A DNA stretch of 64,000 nucleotides. Origin: Shewanella basaltis. Its GTDB lineage: Bacteria > Pseudomonadota > Gammaproteobacteria > Enterobacterales > Shewanellaceae. Position 1 is the first letter of the stretch. Each line of letters starts with the position of its first letter. The position numbers and the translations under genes were made by a program. The notes under the pieces are model-generated. The model saw nothing but the letters and a program-made list of their open reading frames with translations, did no database searches and had not been told where the DNA came from. The stretch is taken from assembly GCF_023283885.1 (NCBI RefSeq), contig NZ_JAKILA010000010.1:82101-146100 (forward strand), read 5' to 3'. Below are positions 28,780 to 38,600 of this stretch, piece after piece.

Positions 28780-29044
28780 GGTCTGTTGATCTTTGCTGGT
28801 TGAATTTTGTTCGAGTTAAAAACGTGTTAATCGAGGCGAATGGATTGAAGCCTAGTCACCTAAGCAAAATCTATTCAACAAAGAGTAAAACGTTTTTAGC
28901 CGAACCCAGTGGGCAGCGTTTGTTGGTCATTTTTACTGCTTTATCGACTTTTTATGTAGAATAACTACACTTCAAAGTCTCTGCCTTGTATAAAAGACCA
29001 ACAACTCGCTGCAAAAACAACCTTGAAAGATCAAAAGACCCTAG
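28776..29044 (-). repeat. CTAG-flanked MITE-like element, copy B (269 bp)
   Basis: This is an inverted copy of the element at 10103-10371, of the same length. It starts CTAGGGTCTGTTGATC and ends GATCAAAAGACCCTAG. The first CTAG overlaps the stop codon of the DUF1499 gene. Internal segments such as AATCGAGGCGAATGGATTG and TTTTTATGTAGAATAACTAC match the other copies closely. It is non-coding. Confidence 0.8.
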
Positions 29045-29219
29045 AATCATGACCATTGTCGTTTACGTTAAAGGGCACTTAGGTGCTCTTTTTTATGGGC
29101 AGGCAGTGGTATTCGTTGTCATAAGATGACATTTGTCATCCTTGATTGCTGACAAAGTGCACTGCAATCCAAAGAGTAGTTTGCTGATAATGAATCCATA
29201 CCAACAAGGAGGCTTTATC

Positions 29220-29789
29220 ATGCAACATAAATCATTGGATCAACAATTAATTGAATATCGTCAACAACGTGCATTGGCGATGCCGTTATCAGGCATGATT
29301 GTTTGGAGTATGTTATTTGTTTTAAGCTTTATGTTACCCGCTTCGCAAATGGTAATGGCCATTTTTATCGGTACAGGCTCAATTGTATATTTGGCCATGG
29401 GGATATCTAAGCTAACGGGGGAAAGCTTTGGCTTTAAGAAAACAGCTGACCGCAATTGGTTCGACAATGTGTTTCTCGCTGCAGTGGGGATGAGTTTTTT
29501 AACCTTTGGCATTAGCATTCCATTTTTTATGGAAAACTATCTTGCACTCCCTTTTGTATTAGCCATTCAAACTGGGCTGATGTGGCTGGTACATGGCGTG
29601 ATAGCGGCACAAAAAATTGCTATAGCACATGCCGTTGTTCGTACCATTGCTTGTGTTGTTGCCTTTCAATTATGGCCAGAATTAAGCTTTCAAATTCAGC
29701 CGTTAATTGTGGTGTTGTGTTACGGGTTTACTATTCCGGTGATGGAGTCTCATTGGTGCCAACAGCAAAAATTAACCATGAGTGTTTAA
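29220..29789 (+). CDS. Membrane protein, DUF7010-like
   Basis: The 189-aa product has about six membrane helices with few charged residues between them, after a polar N-terminus (MQHKSLDQQLIEYRQQRALAMP). The N-terminal 'R-A-MP-SGM..W' pattern and length resemble the DUF7010 family, of unknown function. AAGGAGG lies 7 bases before the ATG at 29220, an excellent ribosome-binding site, so the 29 further residues of open frame upstream are not used. It is probably monocistronic. Confidence 0.7.
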   Translation: MQHKSLDQQLIEYRQQRALAMPLSGMIVWSMLFVLSFMLPASQMVMAIFIGTGSIVYLAMGISKLTGESFGFKKTADRNWFDNVFLAAVGMSFLTFGISIPFFMENYLALPFVLAIQTGLMWLVHGVIAAQKIAIAHAVVRTIACVVAFQLWPELSFQIQPLIVVLCYGFTIPVMESHWCQQQKLTMSV

Positions 29790-29804
29790 CGCGAAACCAC
29801 TAAA

Positions 29805-29832
29805 AGCCACAGCACTAAGCTGTGGTTATAAG
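29805..29832 (+). terminator. Possible terminator hairpin
   Basis: GCCACAG and CTGTGGT form a stem around CACTAAG, about 17 bases after the stop codon of the preceding gene. The T-run is poor, so this is uncertain. Confidence 0.4.
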
Positions 29833-29838
29833 CAATAA

Positions 29839-30018
29839 TGGTTAACCGACGCGCCACAAAACACGATTATTTTTCCCAAACAACTGCCGACCATTGCCCA
29901 AATGAATCAGGCATTAGTCGATGAGGCCATGAGCCGCACTGCAAATAATCAAACTGCGGCTGCGCAAATGTTGGGGATCAGTCAAAGTGCCCTGAGTCGA
30001 CGCTTAAAAGGGCATTAA
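29839..30018 (+). pseudogene. C-terminal remnant of a Fis-type HTH (sigma-54-type) regulator
   Basis: A 59-codon frame without a proper start ends at TAA 30016-30018. It encodes ...LPTIAQMNQALVDEAM, then NNQTAAAQMLGISQSALSRR and LKGH. This is a clear Fis-type helix-turn-helix (NNQTAAAQMLGISQSALSRRLK pattern), as found at the C-terminus of sigma-54-dependent activators. The ATPase and receiver domains that should precede it are absent; upstream lies a stop codon and an unrelated membrane-protein gene. It is therefore read as the end of a deleted regulator gene. It overlaps the stop codon of the converging GGDEF-EAL gene by a few bases. Confidence 0.65.
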
Positions 30019-32387
30019 GGTTGTTGGTGTTGGCTAAGTTGACTCGATTTGTGCGCCGCGAGGTGCTGGGGTTGGGTGGTGGCTAGCCAGATTTTTAATT
30101 CATCTAACGGCATAGGCCGAGCAAAATAATAACCTTGAATTTGATGGCAACCAAGTTGCAAAAGCTTATGAACTTCAACTTCAGTTTCTACACCTTCGGC
30201 AATCAAATTCATGCCTAATTCTCTGCCGATATTAATAATATTTTTTACCATTACGTGATCATCTTGCCTTAAAGGGACCACAAAACTACGATCAATTTTT
30301 AAGGTGTCAAAGGGTAAGTTTTTTAATCGTTCAAGCGATGAGTACCCTGTGCCAAAGTCATCTAAATGAAATTTAAATCCGTGTCCTACTAGGCTTTGCA
30401 TGGTGGGTAAAATCTCAGTTTCAGATTCGGCAATCATACTTTCGGTAAGCTCTAAATGCAGGGCACAAGCCGGTAAATGGTATTTCTCAATGCATTCAAT
30501 GATATCTTTGGTCAGATCTGAATCCCTAAACTGCCTTAATGACAAATTGACATTGCACTGCAGTTGCGGGTAATCAATTCGCAGTTCTTGTAGCGCAGCG
30601 CCAACCTTATCAAATACTTGGCGACCTAGTTTTGTGATCATCCCTGATGCCTCAGCAATACTAATAAATTCATTTGGTGGGATAAACTCACTGCTTAACC
30701 GCCAACGGGAGAGTGCTTCTAGGCCAATAACACACCCCTTTTGGGCATCAATGATGGGCTGAAACCAAATGGCTAATTCTTGTTCATTTAGGGCTTCTCG
30801 CAAAGCTTGTTCAAGTTGCATACGGCGAGAAACAATATCAAGGAAGTTAATTTTAAAGGCGACGACCTGGTTTTTTCCTCTGCGTTTGGCTTCGTACATG
30901 GCGAGATCGGCATTGCGAATGACATCTTCTTTCGATAATCCGTATTTGAGTGATGCTATCCCGATTGATGCGTGTAAATTGAGTTTATGTCCTTCATATT
31001 CAAAAGATTTTGCAATATGTTTAAGTAACTGTTCTGCAAATGAATGAGCGGAGTCTGGGGTAGTATTTTCTAGTAAAATAGCAAATTCATCGCCCCCTAG
31101 ACGCACCACGGTGTCATCAACGCGTACGAGTGAAGCCATTCTCTGGGCAATTAATTTAAGAATATAATCGCCAGCAGCGTGTCCTAACCCATCATTAAAC
31201 AACTTAAAACCATCAAGATCGATTAGCAGTAAGGTACTGGTAAAATCTGGTGTTCGTGCGTGTTGTTGCATGTTGATGTCGAGTTTGGTCTGTAATAGAC
31301 GTCGATTACCAATACCTGTGAGTGAGTCATGGTGGGCGATATGGCGCAAATCATTATGTCGAATTTCAACTTCGGCAATAAATTCATTCAGTGATTGTGC
31401 AAGATTATCTAATTCATCATGGCCTTTTAGTGGCCAGCGAATAAGGGAGTGCGGCTCTTGCCTGTATTGGTCTGCAAGGGTTGAGAATAGATGCAGTCGG
31501 TTTAATACCTTAAAGTGTACAATCCAATAATTTCCAATGAGTGAAACCAGCGTTAAACCAGCCACACTTAACAATAATAAGGTAAAGGTGAGCTCCCGTT
31601 CCGCCTTTAGGTGTGTGCCACCTTGTACTTCAGTTTTGGCGGCCAATCCCGTTAAGGTTTGTGTGGCTAACCATTGTTTGTTGCCATTGTTATCTTGCTG
31701 TATCACTAACGATGTTGGTTGTGCAGTGGCTTGGCTTGGGACTAATTGAAAAGGCACCAATGTTAATGCCCGCAAACCATTTAAAAGCGGCTCATCTAAA
31801 ATGCGAATAAAAAATAAATAACCGCTTGTTGGGGCATTTTTGAAACTATTGGTAATCGCGACACCAGAAATTAATATACCGACGTTATTGTGCCAAACGA
31901 TTTTACTGGTCACGGTTGTTTGGTCTGGTGACATGAGTGACGGTAACACAGGCTGCAAGCTAGCCCATAAGTCCTCTGACATTGGCACTAATACTCCAGC
32001 TTGTTTCACAAGCGCAGGTGTGACTAATTTGCCATTTAAATCTGTAATAATTAAGCCGTTGACTTGGATGTTATCAAGCGCTTCAGGGGTGTAATCTTCG
32101 TTTATATGATTAGGGTTGTTGCCCAAAACAAATTGTTGGGTATCATCCCAGTGAGCGTAGTCCACCAAGCTGGCTTCAAACGCCAAATTATTTTGCTCAA
32201 ATACCCCATTAACCCGCATCAATTGTTGCTCGTAAAATTTTGCGTCAAAATTATCAAAGCGTGCATTAATTAATTGGCTGGAAACCCAGAGAAAACAAGC
32301 GCCTACACATATCAAAAGTGCTGCCATGGCGTAAAGCATCCATCGTCCAAGACTGCTGGTAATTGTTTGATTTTGTGCTATCGCCAT
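30015..32387 (-). CDS. CHASE4-GGDEF-EAL cyclic-di-GMP protein
   Basis: The 790-aa product is an inner-membrane c-di-GMP enzyme. One helix (about 17-38), a periplasmic CHASE4-type sensor (about 45-200, with DYAHWDDTQQF), a second helix (about 268-290) and a HAMP-like linker lead to a GGDEF domain (motif RLGGDEFAIL near 432) and an EAL domain. The inhibitory I-site RVDD lies five residues before GGDEF. EAL residues look complete: GLEALSRW, NVNLS, ELTES, DDFGTGYSSL, KIDRSFV, AEGVET. Both synthesis and breakdown of c-di-GMP are possible. The start at 32387 is chosen because AAGGA lies 9 bases upstream; 13 more residues could be read from a TTG. Confidence 0.93.
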   Translation of the reverse strand: MAIAQNQTITSSLGRWMLYAMAALLICVGACFLWVSSQLINARFDNFDAKFYEQQLMRVNGVFEQNNLAFEASLVDYAHWDDTQQFVLGNNPNHINEDYTPEALDNIQVNGLIITDLNGKLVTPALVKQAGVLVPMSEDLWASLQPVLPSLMSPDQTTVTSKIVWHNNVGILISGVAITNSFKNAPTSGYLFFIRILDEPLLNGLRALTLVPFQLVPSQATAQPTSLVIQQDNNGNKQWLATQTLTGLAAKTEVQGGTHLKAERELTFTLLLLSVAGLTLVSLIGNYWIVHFKVLNRLHLFSTLADQYRQEPHSLIRWPLKGHDELDNLAQSLNEFIAEVEIRHNDLRHIAHHDSLTGIGNRRLLQTKLDINMQQHARTPDFTSTLLLIDLDGFKLFNDGLGHAAGDYILKLIAQRMASLVRVDDTVVRLGGDEFAILLENTTPDSAHSFAEQLLKHIAKSFEYEGHKLNLHASIGIASLKYGLSKEDVIRNADLAMYEAKRRGKNQVVAFKINFLDIVSRRMQLEQALREALNEQELAIWFQPIIDAQKGCVIGLEALSRWRLSSEFIPPNEFISIAEASGMITKLGRQVFDKVGAALQELRIDYPQLQCNVNLSLRQFRDSDLTKDIIECIEKYHLPACALHLELTESMIAESETEILPTMQSLVGHGFKFHLDDFGTGYSSLERLKNLPFDTLKIDRSFVVPLRQDDHVMVKNIINIGRELGMNLIAEGVETEVEVHKLLQLGCHQIQGYYFARPMPLDELKIWLATTQPQHLAAHKSSQLSQHQQP

Positions 32388-32587
32388 ACAACGCATTCCT
32401 TGATAACAATTAACCAGTGAGCCCAAGAGAGGTATTTAATAATCTTTTAAACAGAATAGGTTAAAAATTCAAGATAATAAATATCACGCTAAGAGATTAT
32501 CAGTATGAGTGACAATTTGTCATTCAGAGAATGACTCAACCGCGATGTGTTATATACGCTCCATATCGTAATCCCCCATTGTTTACC

Positions 32588-32881
32588 TGAGGTCTGTTGA
32601 TCTTTGCAGGTTGAATTTTGTTCGAGTTAAAAACGTTTTAATCGAGGCGAATGGATTGTAGCCTAGTCACCTAAGCAACTCTTTATTTGTAAAGCATCGT
32701 TCAACAAAGAGTAAAACGTTTTTAGCCGAACCCTGTGGGCAGCGTTTGTTGGTCATTTTTACTGCGTTATCGACTTTTTATGTAGAATAACTACACCTCA
32801 AAGTTTCTGCCGCGCACTTGTATATGAGTAATGGCCAACAATTCGCTGCAAAAACAATCTTGAAAGGTCAACAGGCCCTAG
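32588..32881 (-). repeat. CTAG-flanked MITE-like element, copy C (294 bp)
   Basis: This is a third full-length copy in the same orientation as copy B. It starts CTGAGGTCTGTTGATC (the left CTAG is altered) and ends GGTCAACAGGCCCTAG. It differs from copies A and B by about 25 additional bases, mainly around CTTTATTTGTAAAGCATCG and GCGCACTTGTATATGAG. It ends 43 bases before the tandem TCTTAACC box of the efflux operon. Confidence 0.75.
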
Positions 32882-32923
32882 CACTTTGCTAACACATCGA
32901 TTCTTTTGCGCGTTTAATCTTTG

Positions 32924-32958
32924 TCTTAACCCCTTCTTAACCTGCCTGTGAGTATGCT
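32924..32958 (+). promoter_or_regulatory. Tandem response-regulator box and -10 of the RND efflux operon
   Basis: TCTTAACC occurs at 32924-32931 and again at 32935-32942, an 11-bp period (one helix turn). A -10-like TATGCT lies at 32953-32958, 10 bases after the second half-site, with no good -35. This is the architecture of OmpR-family activated promoters such as PhoP/QseB boxes. The obvious regulator is the OmpR-type protein encoded at 38787 in the same operon, which would make the operon autoregulated. Confidence 0.6.
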
Positions 32959-33000
32959 GGTGCCATTGTTGTGTCATACACACGTTTGGAGTCGCAAATC

Positions 33001-34395
33001 ATGATGGTAAAACCCGCTTTACGATACGCAATGCTTGCACTGATGGTGTCTGCCCTTTTAGGGTGCAGCAGCGTTGACTATAACAATTATAGTGAGCAGG
33101 CGAGCCAAACTGAGGCCGATATCAGTCAAGGATTATTGGCGCAGTTGTTGGCAGAGTCTGCAACGAGAACCCCACAAACGTCTGTGGCGACGTTAACCGA
33201 TTTAGTGAATGTGCCTCAGTTACAGCAGTTTATTACTCGCGCACTAGCAAACAATCCGAGTTTGCAGCAAAGCGTGGTCGCGTTAAATATGGCATACGCC
33301 CAGCATGGTATTACCTCTGCAAGTCGCTTACCCTCAGTTGCTGCTGGCTTTAGTGGCTCAGCAACTGAAGACAGTGACGACAGCTACACCACCGACATCA
33401 CCGTCAGTTGGGAATTAGATTTATGGCAAAAAATTGCCGACAGCAGTAATGCAGCATTAAAAGACATTGCAAGTTCACAAGCCAGTTTACAAAGCGCAAA
33501 AGATTTAGTCGCTGCTAATGTGATGCGCAGTTGGTTGGATATCAGCCTAAAGCAACAATTAGTGGCCATTGAAACCCAGCGCTTAGCCGTACTCGACAAT
33601 AATCAGGCGCTGATCATGGCGCGTTATAGAGTGGGGCTAGGTAGCCTAGAAGACCTTGATAACGCCAGTACCAGTGCGGCGAGTACTCGAGCAACTTTGG
33701 CGAGTTACCAAGAGCAACTTGCCCAAAGTCAGCGTGAGTTAACCTTGTTAACCGGACAATGGACAGGCAAGGATTTAGCTGCCGAGGTCGCCGCGCAATT
33801 TCCGACGGTATTAAACCCAATCAGCTCACTTGGACAGCAAACACTGGGGCGTCGGCCTGACATTCAGGCCGCATTTTATAATATTGAAGCCGAATCATTA
33901 CGTACCGATGCCGCTTATAAAGCCATGTTACCGTCAATTAGCTTAGCGGCCAGTTTAACCGATATTGCACAGTCGCCAAGTGACGCCTTACTCACGGGCC
34001 CTTTGTGGAGTGTGCTTGGGCAATTATCTGCACCAATATTTCAAGGTGGTCAGTTAACATCGCAAGCAGAACTAGCGCGATTAACCACCGAGCAGCGTTA
34101 TTGGGTCTATCAAGAAACCTTACTGAATGCGGTTAACGAAGTTGAGAACACAGTTGGTCAAGAGTATTCCCTAGCCAAACAGCAGCAACATTTAACCGAT
34201 GCACAACAAAGTGCCGAGCGCAGTGTGGTGAGTTACGAGCAAAAATACCGCCAAGGATTAGTTGATATTTTTGACCTGCTTACTGTGCAGCAGCAAACCT
34301 ATGATATTGAAGCGCAACTTGCCACCACCATTTATAACCGTCTTATAAACCGAATTGATTTAGGCCTGGCATTAGGTCTAGGGGTATCCGCATGA
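33001..34395 (+). CDS. Outer-membrane efflux lipoprotein (NodT/OprM type)
   Basis: The 464-aa product is the trimeric outer-membrane channel of a tripartite RND pump. It has a lipobox (SALLGC) for acylation and two OEP repeats rich in coiled-coil helices (about 60-260 and 265-455), including 'SWELDLWQKIADSSNAAL' and 'RRPDIQAAFYNIEAESLRTDAAYKAMLPSISL' (given in parts), which are signatures of the NodT family. The start at 33001 follows GGAG by 9 bases; ten more residues can be read upstream. It is the first gene of a five-gene operon; its stop codon overlaps the next start by ATGA. Confidence 0.92.
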   Translation: MMVKPALRYAMLALMVSALLGCSSVDYNNYSEQASQTEADISQGLLAQLLAESATRTPQTSVATLTDLVNVPQLQQFITRALANNPSLQQSVVALNMAYAQHGITSASRLPSVAAGFSGSATEDSDDSYTTDITVSWELDLWQKIADSSNAALKDIASSQASLQSAKDLVAANVMRSWLDISLKQQLVAIETQRLAVLDNNQALIMARYRVGLGSLEDLDNASTSAASTRATLASYQEQLAQSQRELTLLTGQWTGKDLAAEVAAQFPTVLNPISSLGQQTLGRRPDIQAAFYNIEAESLRTDAAYKAMLPSISLAASLTDIAQSPSDALLTGPLWSVLGQLSAPIFQGGQLTSQAELARLTTEQRYWVYQETLLNAVNEVENTVGQEYSLAKQQQHLTDAQQSAERSVVSYEQKYRQGLVDIFDLLTVQQQTYDIEAQLATTIYNRLINRIDLGLALGLGVSA

Positions 34396-35600
34396 AGCTT
34401 AACCGTACAAACGTGATTGTGACTGTATTATCAGTGGGCAGCATTTTTGCTGCATTAGCTTATACCGCCTCCCAATTACCACCTGCACCTAATCAAAAGG
34501 CACCAGGTGCGCAGGCAACAGTAAAGCCGCTTGAAAAAACCGCTACCGCCGCATTACTACCGCAAGTTGGTGTCGTGGTGGTAACCGGCCAAGCTTATCA
34601 GGCAGAAGTGATTGGTTTTGGTGAAGCAAAACCGCGCTTCGAGTTAACATTAAGTGCTGAAGTTAGCGGTAAAGTGGTTGAGATTAATCGTCAATTTGAA
34701 TCAGGCCAAGTGATCAAAAAAGGCACGGTACTTGGTAAAATCAATGACATTAGCTACCAGCAAGCATTAACCCAAGCGCAAACTGATGTTGCTCAGGCAG
34801 AACTGGATTTATTAGAAGAGCAACGCGAAGGCGAACAAGCAAAAGCGGAGTGGCTGCGTTCAGGGTTATCTGGCGAACCTGCATCACCGCTTGTATTGCG
34901 CACGCCACAATTAGCTCAAGCTAAAGCGGCATTAGACAATGCCAAGCAAGCACTTAAAAAAGCCCAGCAAGATCTGGCTTACACCCAAATTACCGCCCCC
35001 TTTGATGCCTTGATTGTTAGCCGCGATGTGCAGCCTGGCAGTTATGTGCAAACCGGCACTCAACTAGGGGCGTTATACAGTGTGGCTGAAGTTGAAGTGA
35101 GCGTGCCTTTGTCTGAACAACAATGGCAAAACTTACCCGCTTTTGATAACGCCACATTAGCCAAAACGCCCTGGAAAGTATCAATACAAAGCAGCGATGG
35201 TCTAACGCAATGGCCTGGTTATATTGAGCGCGTAGAGCAACATTTAACCCAAACCAGTCGCCAACGTTCATTAATTGTTGTCGTTGACAATCCATTAGAA
35301 CAACCAATTGATTTGTATCCAGGCACCTTTGTTAAAACAGTGATTGCAGGCCAGGCGATAGATAATCTGTGGCAATTACCTTCGTCTGCTATTTCGCAGC
35401 AAGGCGATATCTGGTTTGTAGACCACAATGGCTTACTTGCAAAGTCTGCTGCCAAAGTTGCATTCGAAAAAGCCGGTTTTGTTTATGTTTCTCCCATTGT
35501 TATCGAGCACACTAACGAGCCGCACAGCATGCAAATAGTAAATCGCCCACTCAGTAATTTTAAGGTCGGCACTAAAGTGTTGGCTAAGGTAGAGGTGTAA
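34392..35600 (+). CDS. RND efflux periplasmic adaptor subunit (membrane fusion protein)
   Basis: The 402-aa product has one N-terminal membrane anchor (VIVTVLSVGSIFAALAYTA), a lipoyl/barrel-sandwich domain (EVSGKVVEINRQFESGQVIK and the matching half YTQITAPFDALIVSRDVQPG, in parts), a coiled-coil hairpin (about 130-200) and a beta-barrel. It links the inner-membrane permease and the outer-membrane channel. The start overlaps the stop codon of the channel gene by 4 bases and the permease gene starts 3 bases after its end, so the three proteins are translationally coupled. Confidence 0.92.
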   Translation: MKLNRTNVIVTVLSVGSIFAALAYTASQLPPAPNQKAPGAQATVKPLEKTATAALLPQVGVVVVTGQAYQAEVIGFGEAKPRFELTLSAEVSGKVVEINRQFESGQVIKKGTVLGKINDISYQQALTQAQTDVAQAELDLLEEQREGEQAKAEWLRSGLSGEPASPLVLRTPQLAQAKAALDNAKQALKKAQQDLAYTQITAPFDALIVSRDVQPGSYVQTGTQLGALYSVAEVEVSVPLSEQQWQNLPAFDNATLAKTPWKVSIQSSDGLTQWPGYIERVEQHLTQTSRQRSLIVVVDNPLEQPIDLYPGTFVKTVIAGQAIDNLWQLPSSAISQQGDIWFVDHNGLLAKSAAKVAFEKAGFVYVSPIVIEHTNEPHSMQIVNRPLSNFKVGTKVLAKVEV

Positions 35601-35603
35601 GCC

Positions 35604-38600
35604 ATGTTTGGAACCCAATCAACCCATACTGGTGCTATCGCATGGTTTGCGAGAAATTCTGTGGCGGCTAACTTGTTACTTATTGGCATGATAGTTGTTG
35701 GGCTTTTTTCGTTAAACAGCATGCGTAAAGAAGCGTTTCCGAGTTTAGAGCCAGATCGCGTCACAGTATCGGTTACCTATGACAGCGGCGATCCTGTATT
35801 AGCAGAAGAAGGCATCGCGATTAAAATTGAAGATGCCTTAGAGACCGTACCAGGTATTAAGCGTATTACCTCAACCTCTAATGCCAATGGCAGTAGTGTG
35901 ATGATTGAGAAAACCAGCTCGTATGATTTAGATACCTTGCTCACCGACATTAAAACCAATGTCGACGCAATTTATAACTTTCCTAGCGAAGCTGAAAATC
36001 CGGTTATCGATAAAATGCGCATGCAAGATCATGCGCTGTGGATTGAAATTTATGGCAACGCTGACCGCGCCACATTACAGGCGTTAGCCGAACAGCTTAA
36101 GTCGGACTTACTCAGCCAAGACGCGATTCATGACCTTGAAATTAAAGCCAAAGCTGAGCCGATGATTTCAATCGAAGTGGACGAGGCTAAGCTACAAGCC
36201 TACGGCTTAACCTTAGCGTCTGTTGCCAGCGCGGTAAACGCAGAGTCGTCTACGTCTATTTCGACCAGCTTATACAACGATGACAAAACCGTGCGCTTAA
36301 AAGTGTCAGATCAGGCTTATCAGCAGCAAGATTTTATGGCATTGCCTATTGTTACAACCAGCCAGGGTTCGATAATCACCCTAGGTGATATAGCCACAGT
36401 AAAAGACGATTTTGCCGACGACACATTTGTATTGTCACGTTATAACAATGCCAACTCAAGTGCGATTGAAATTGTGATGGATGAAAATGGCGACATTGTT
36501 AACATTGTTGAACAAGCAAGCCAAGTCGTCGAAAAATGGAGAAACGCTAACGTCTTGCCTGAGGGAGTCAGTATTGCGACTTGGCATGATAAAAGCACAT
36601 TAATTACCGAGCGTTTAAGCTTATTAGTTAAAAATGCCCTTAGCGGTATTGCGTTAGTGTTTATTATTTTGGCGTTGTTTTTAAACTTGCGAGTGGCGTT
36701 TTGGGTCGCAGCCGGTTTACCGTTTGTGTTTTTTGGCACCTTGTTTTTTATGGGCAATTCGTTTGCCGGTTTAACCTTAAATGAGATGACCACCTTTGGC
36801 TTTATTATGGCGTTGGGGATTGTGGTCGATGACGCGGTTGTGGTTGGTGAGAGCGTTTACAGCACCAGACAAAAATACGGCGACACGATTGATAACACCA
36901 TTAAAGGCACGTTAAAGGTGGCAACACCGACCATTTTTGGCGTATTAACAACCGTGGTGGCGTTTGTGGCTTTGGCCAATGTAGAAGGGCGCTTAGGGCA
37001 GATTTATGCTCAGTTTGGCACGGTAGTGGCAATATGTTTAATGTTGTCGCTGGTGGAATCTAAGTTTATTTTACCGTCGCATTTAGCCCATATTGATACT
37101 AAAAAGCGTGCTAAAAAATCTTGGTTTAATCATATTCAGCATGCGGCCGACAGTGGTTTACAGTGGTCTAGCCGAGTCATTTACCAACCACTTATTGAGT
37201 TTGCGCTGCGTTTTCGTTATGCCGTTGTTATGGTGTTTATAGCATTATTTATTATTGTGGCAGGCATGCCAATCACTGGCAGCGTGAGGGTGGCGTTTTT
37301 TCCTGATATTACTGGCGATACCGCCGTTGCAGATTTTTCGATGCAAAATGACGCCAGTTTTGGTCAAACTTACAAAAACCTAACAACCTTAGAGCATGCT
37401 GCTAAGCAAGTTGACGCGGAATTGGCCGCCCAATTTAACCATAACGATGAAGCTAAAGACAGTTACCTGACCAGTTTACATGTATTGGCCAGTAGCAGTG
37501 ACTCAGGCCAGGTGCAGGTCGAGCTTGACCCAAATAGCCCGTACACCCTTAAAGCATTTACACTCAAATGGACCGAGGCTGTTGGTCAAATGGAAGGAGT
37601 TAAAAAATTTAAGGTGTTAGCAAAACAAGAAATGCTCGATAACTTCAAAGTTGAAATTAAAGCCAGCGATACTGAGTCTGTTTTTGCCGCAGGCCAGGCA
37701 CTTAAAGCTGCAATTGAGGTGATGGACGGTGTCAGTGGCATTGATAACAACCTTGACTTAGGTGAGCCGCAATATCGCTTTGAATTAACGGCACAAGGTC
37801 GCGCTTTAGGTTTTGATACCGAAACCTTATCTGCTCAAGTGTTACAGTCATTTGGTGGCGGCGTGGTACAGCGTTTTCAACGGGGTAAAGATGAAGTCAA
37901 AGTGCGTGTACGTTACCCAGACGAAGACCGCCAAACTATTAGTGATGTCAAACTTGCTAATGTGCGCACTAGTGACGGAACCATAGTGCCATTAAGCCAT
38001 GTAGCCGATATTTTTAACGACTATCAGCCATCGAGTATCACTCGTATTGACAGCCAACGAGCAGTGTACATTAGTGCGGTGTTAGACAAAGACAAAATTG
38101 CCTCTAATGAGTTAGTCAGCCAGCTTAAGCAAACGTTAGTGCCGCAATTAGAAGTGCAATACCCTGGCGTGAGTTTCAATTTTGCCGGCGAAGCTGAACA
38201 ACAAGCGGAAACCACAAGCTCGATAGAGTCGATGTTTGTGTTAGCGTTAATCGCTATTTATGCTTTATTGGCTATTCCGCTTAAGTCGTATGTGCAACCG
38301 GTTATCATCATGACCGCGATCCCATTTGGCATAGTCGGTGCGATTTTAGGCCATTGGTGGAATGACTTAACCATCAGTATTTTATCGTTAAATGGTATAT
38401 TGGCCTTAAGTGGTGTGGTGGTAAACGACAGCCTTTTATTGGTGTCGCGTTTTAACGAATTGCTTAAAGAAGAAGGCTTGTCGATACACGATGCCATTGT
38501 TGAGTCATGTACCGGACGCCTACGTGCAGTATTGCTCACATCGGTGACCACGTTTGCAGGGTTAGCACCATTATTAGGCGAAACCTCATTACAGGCGCAG

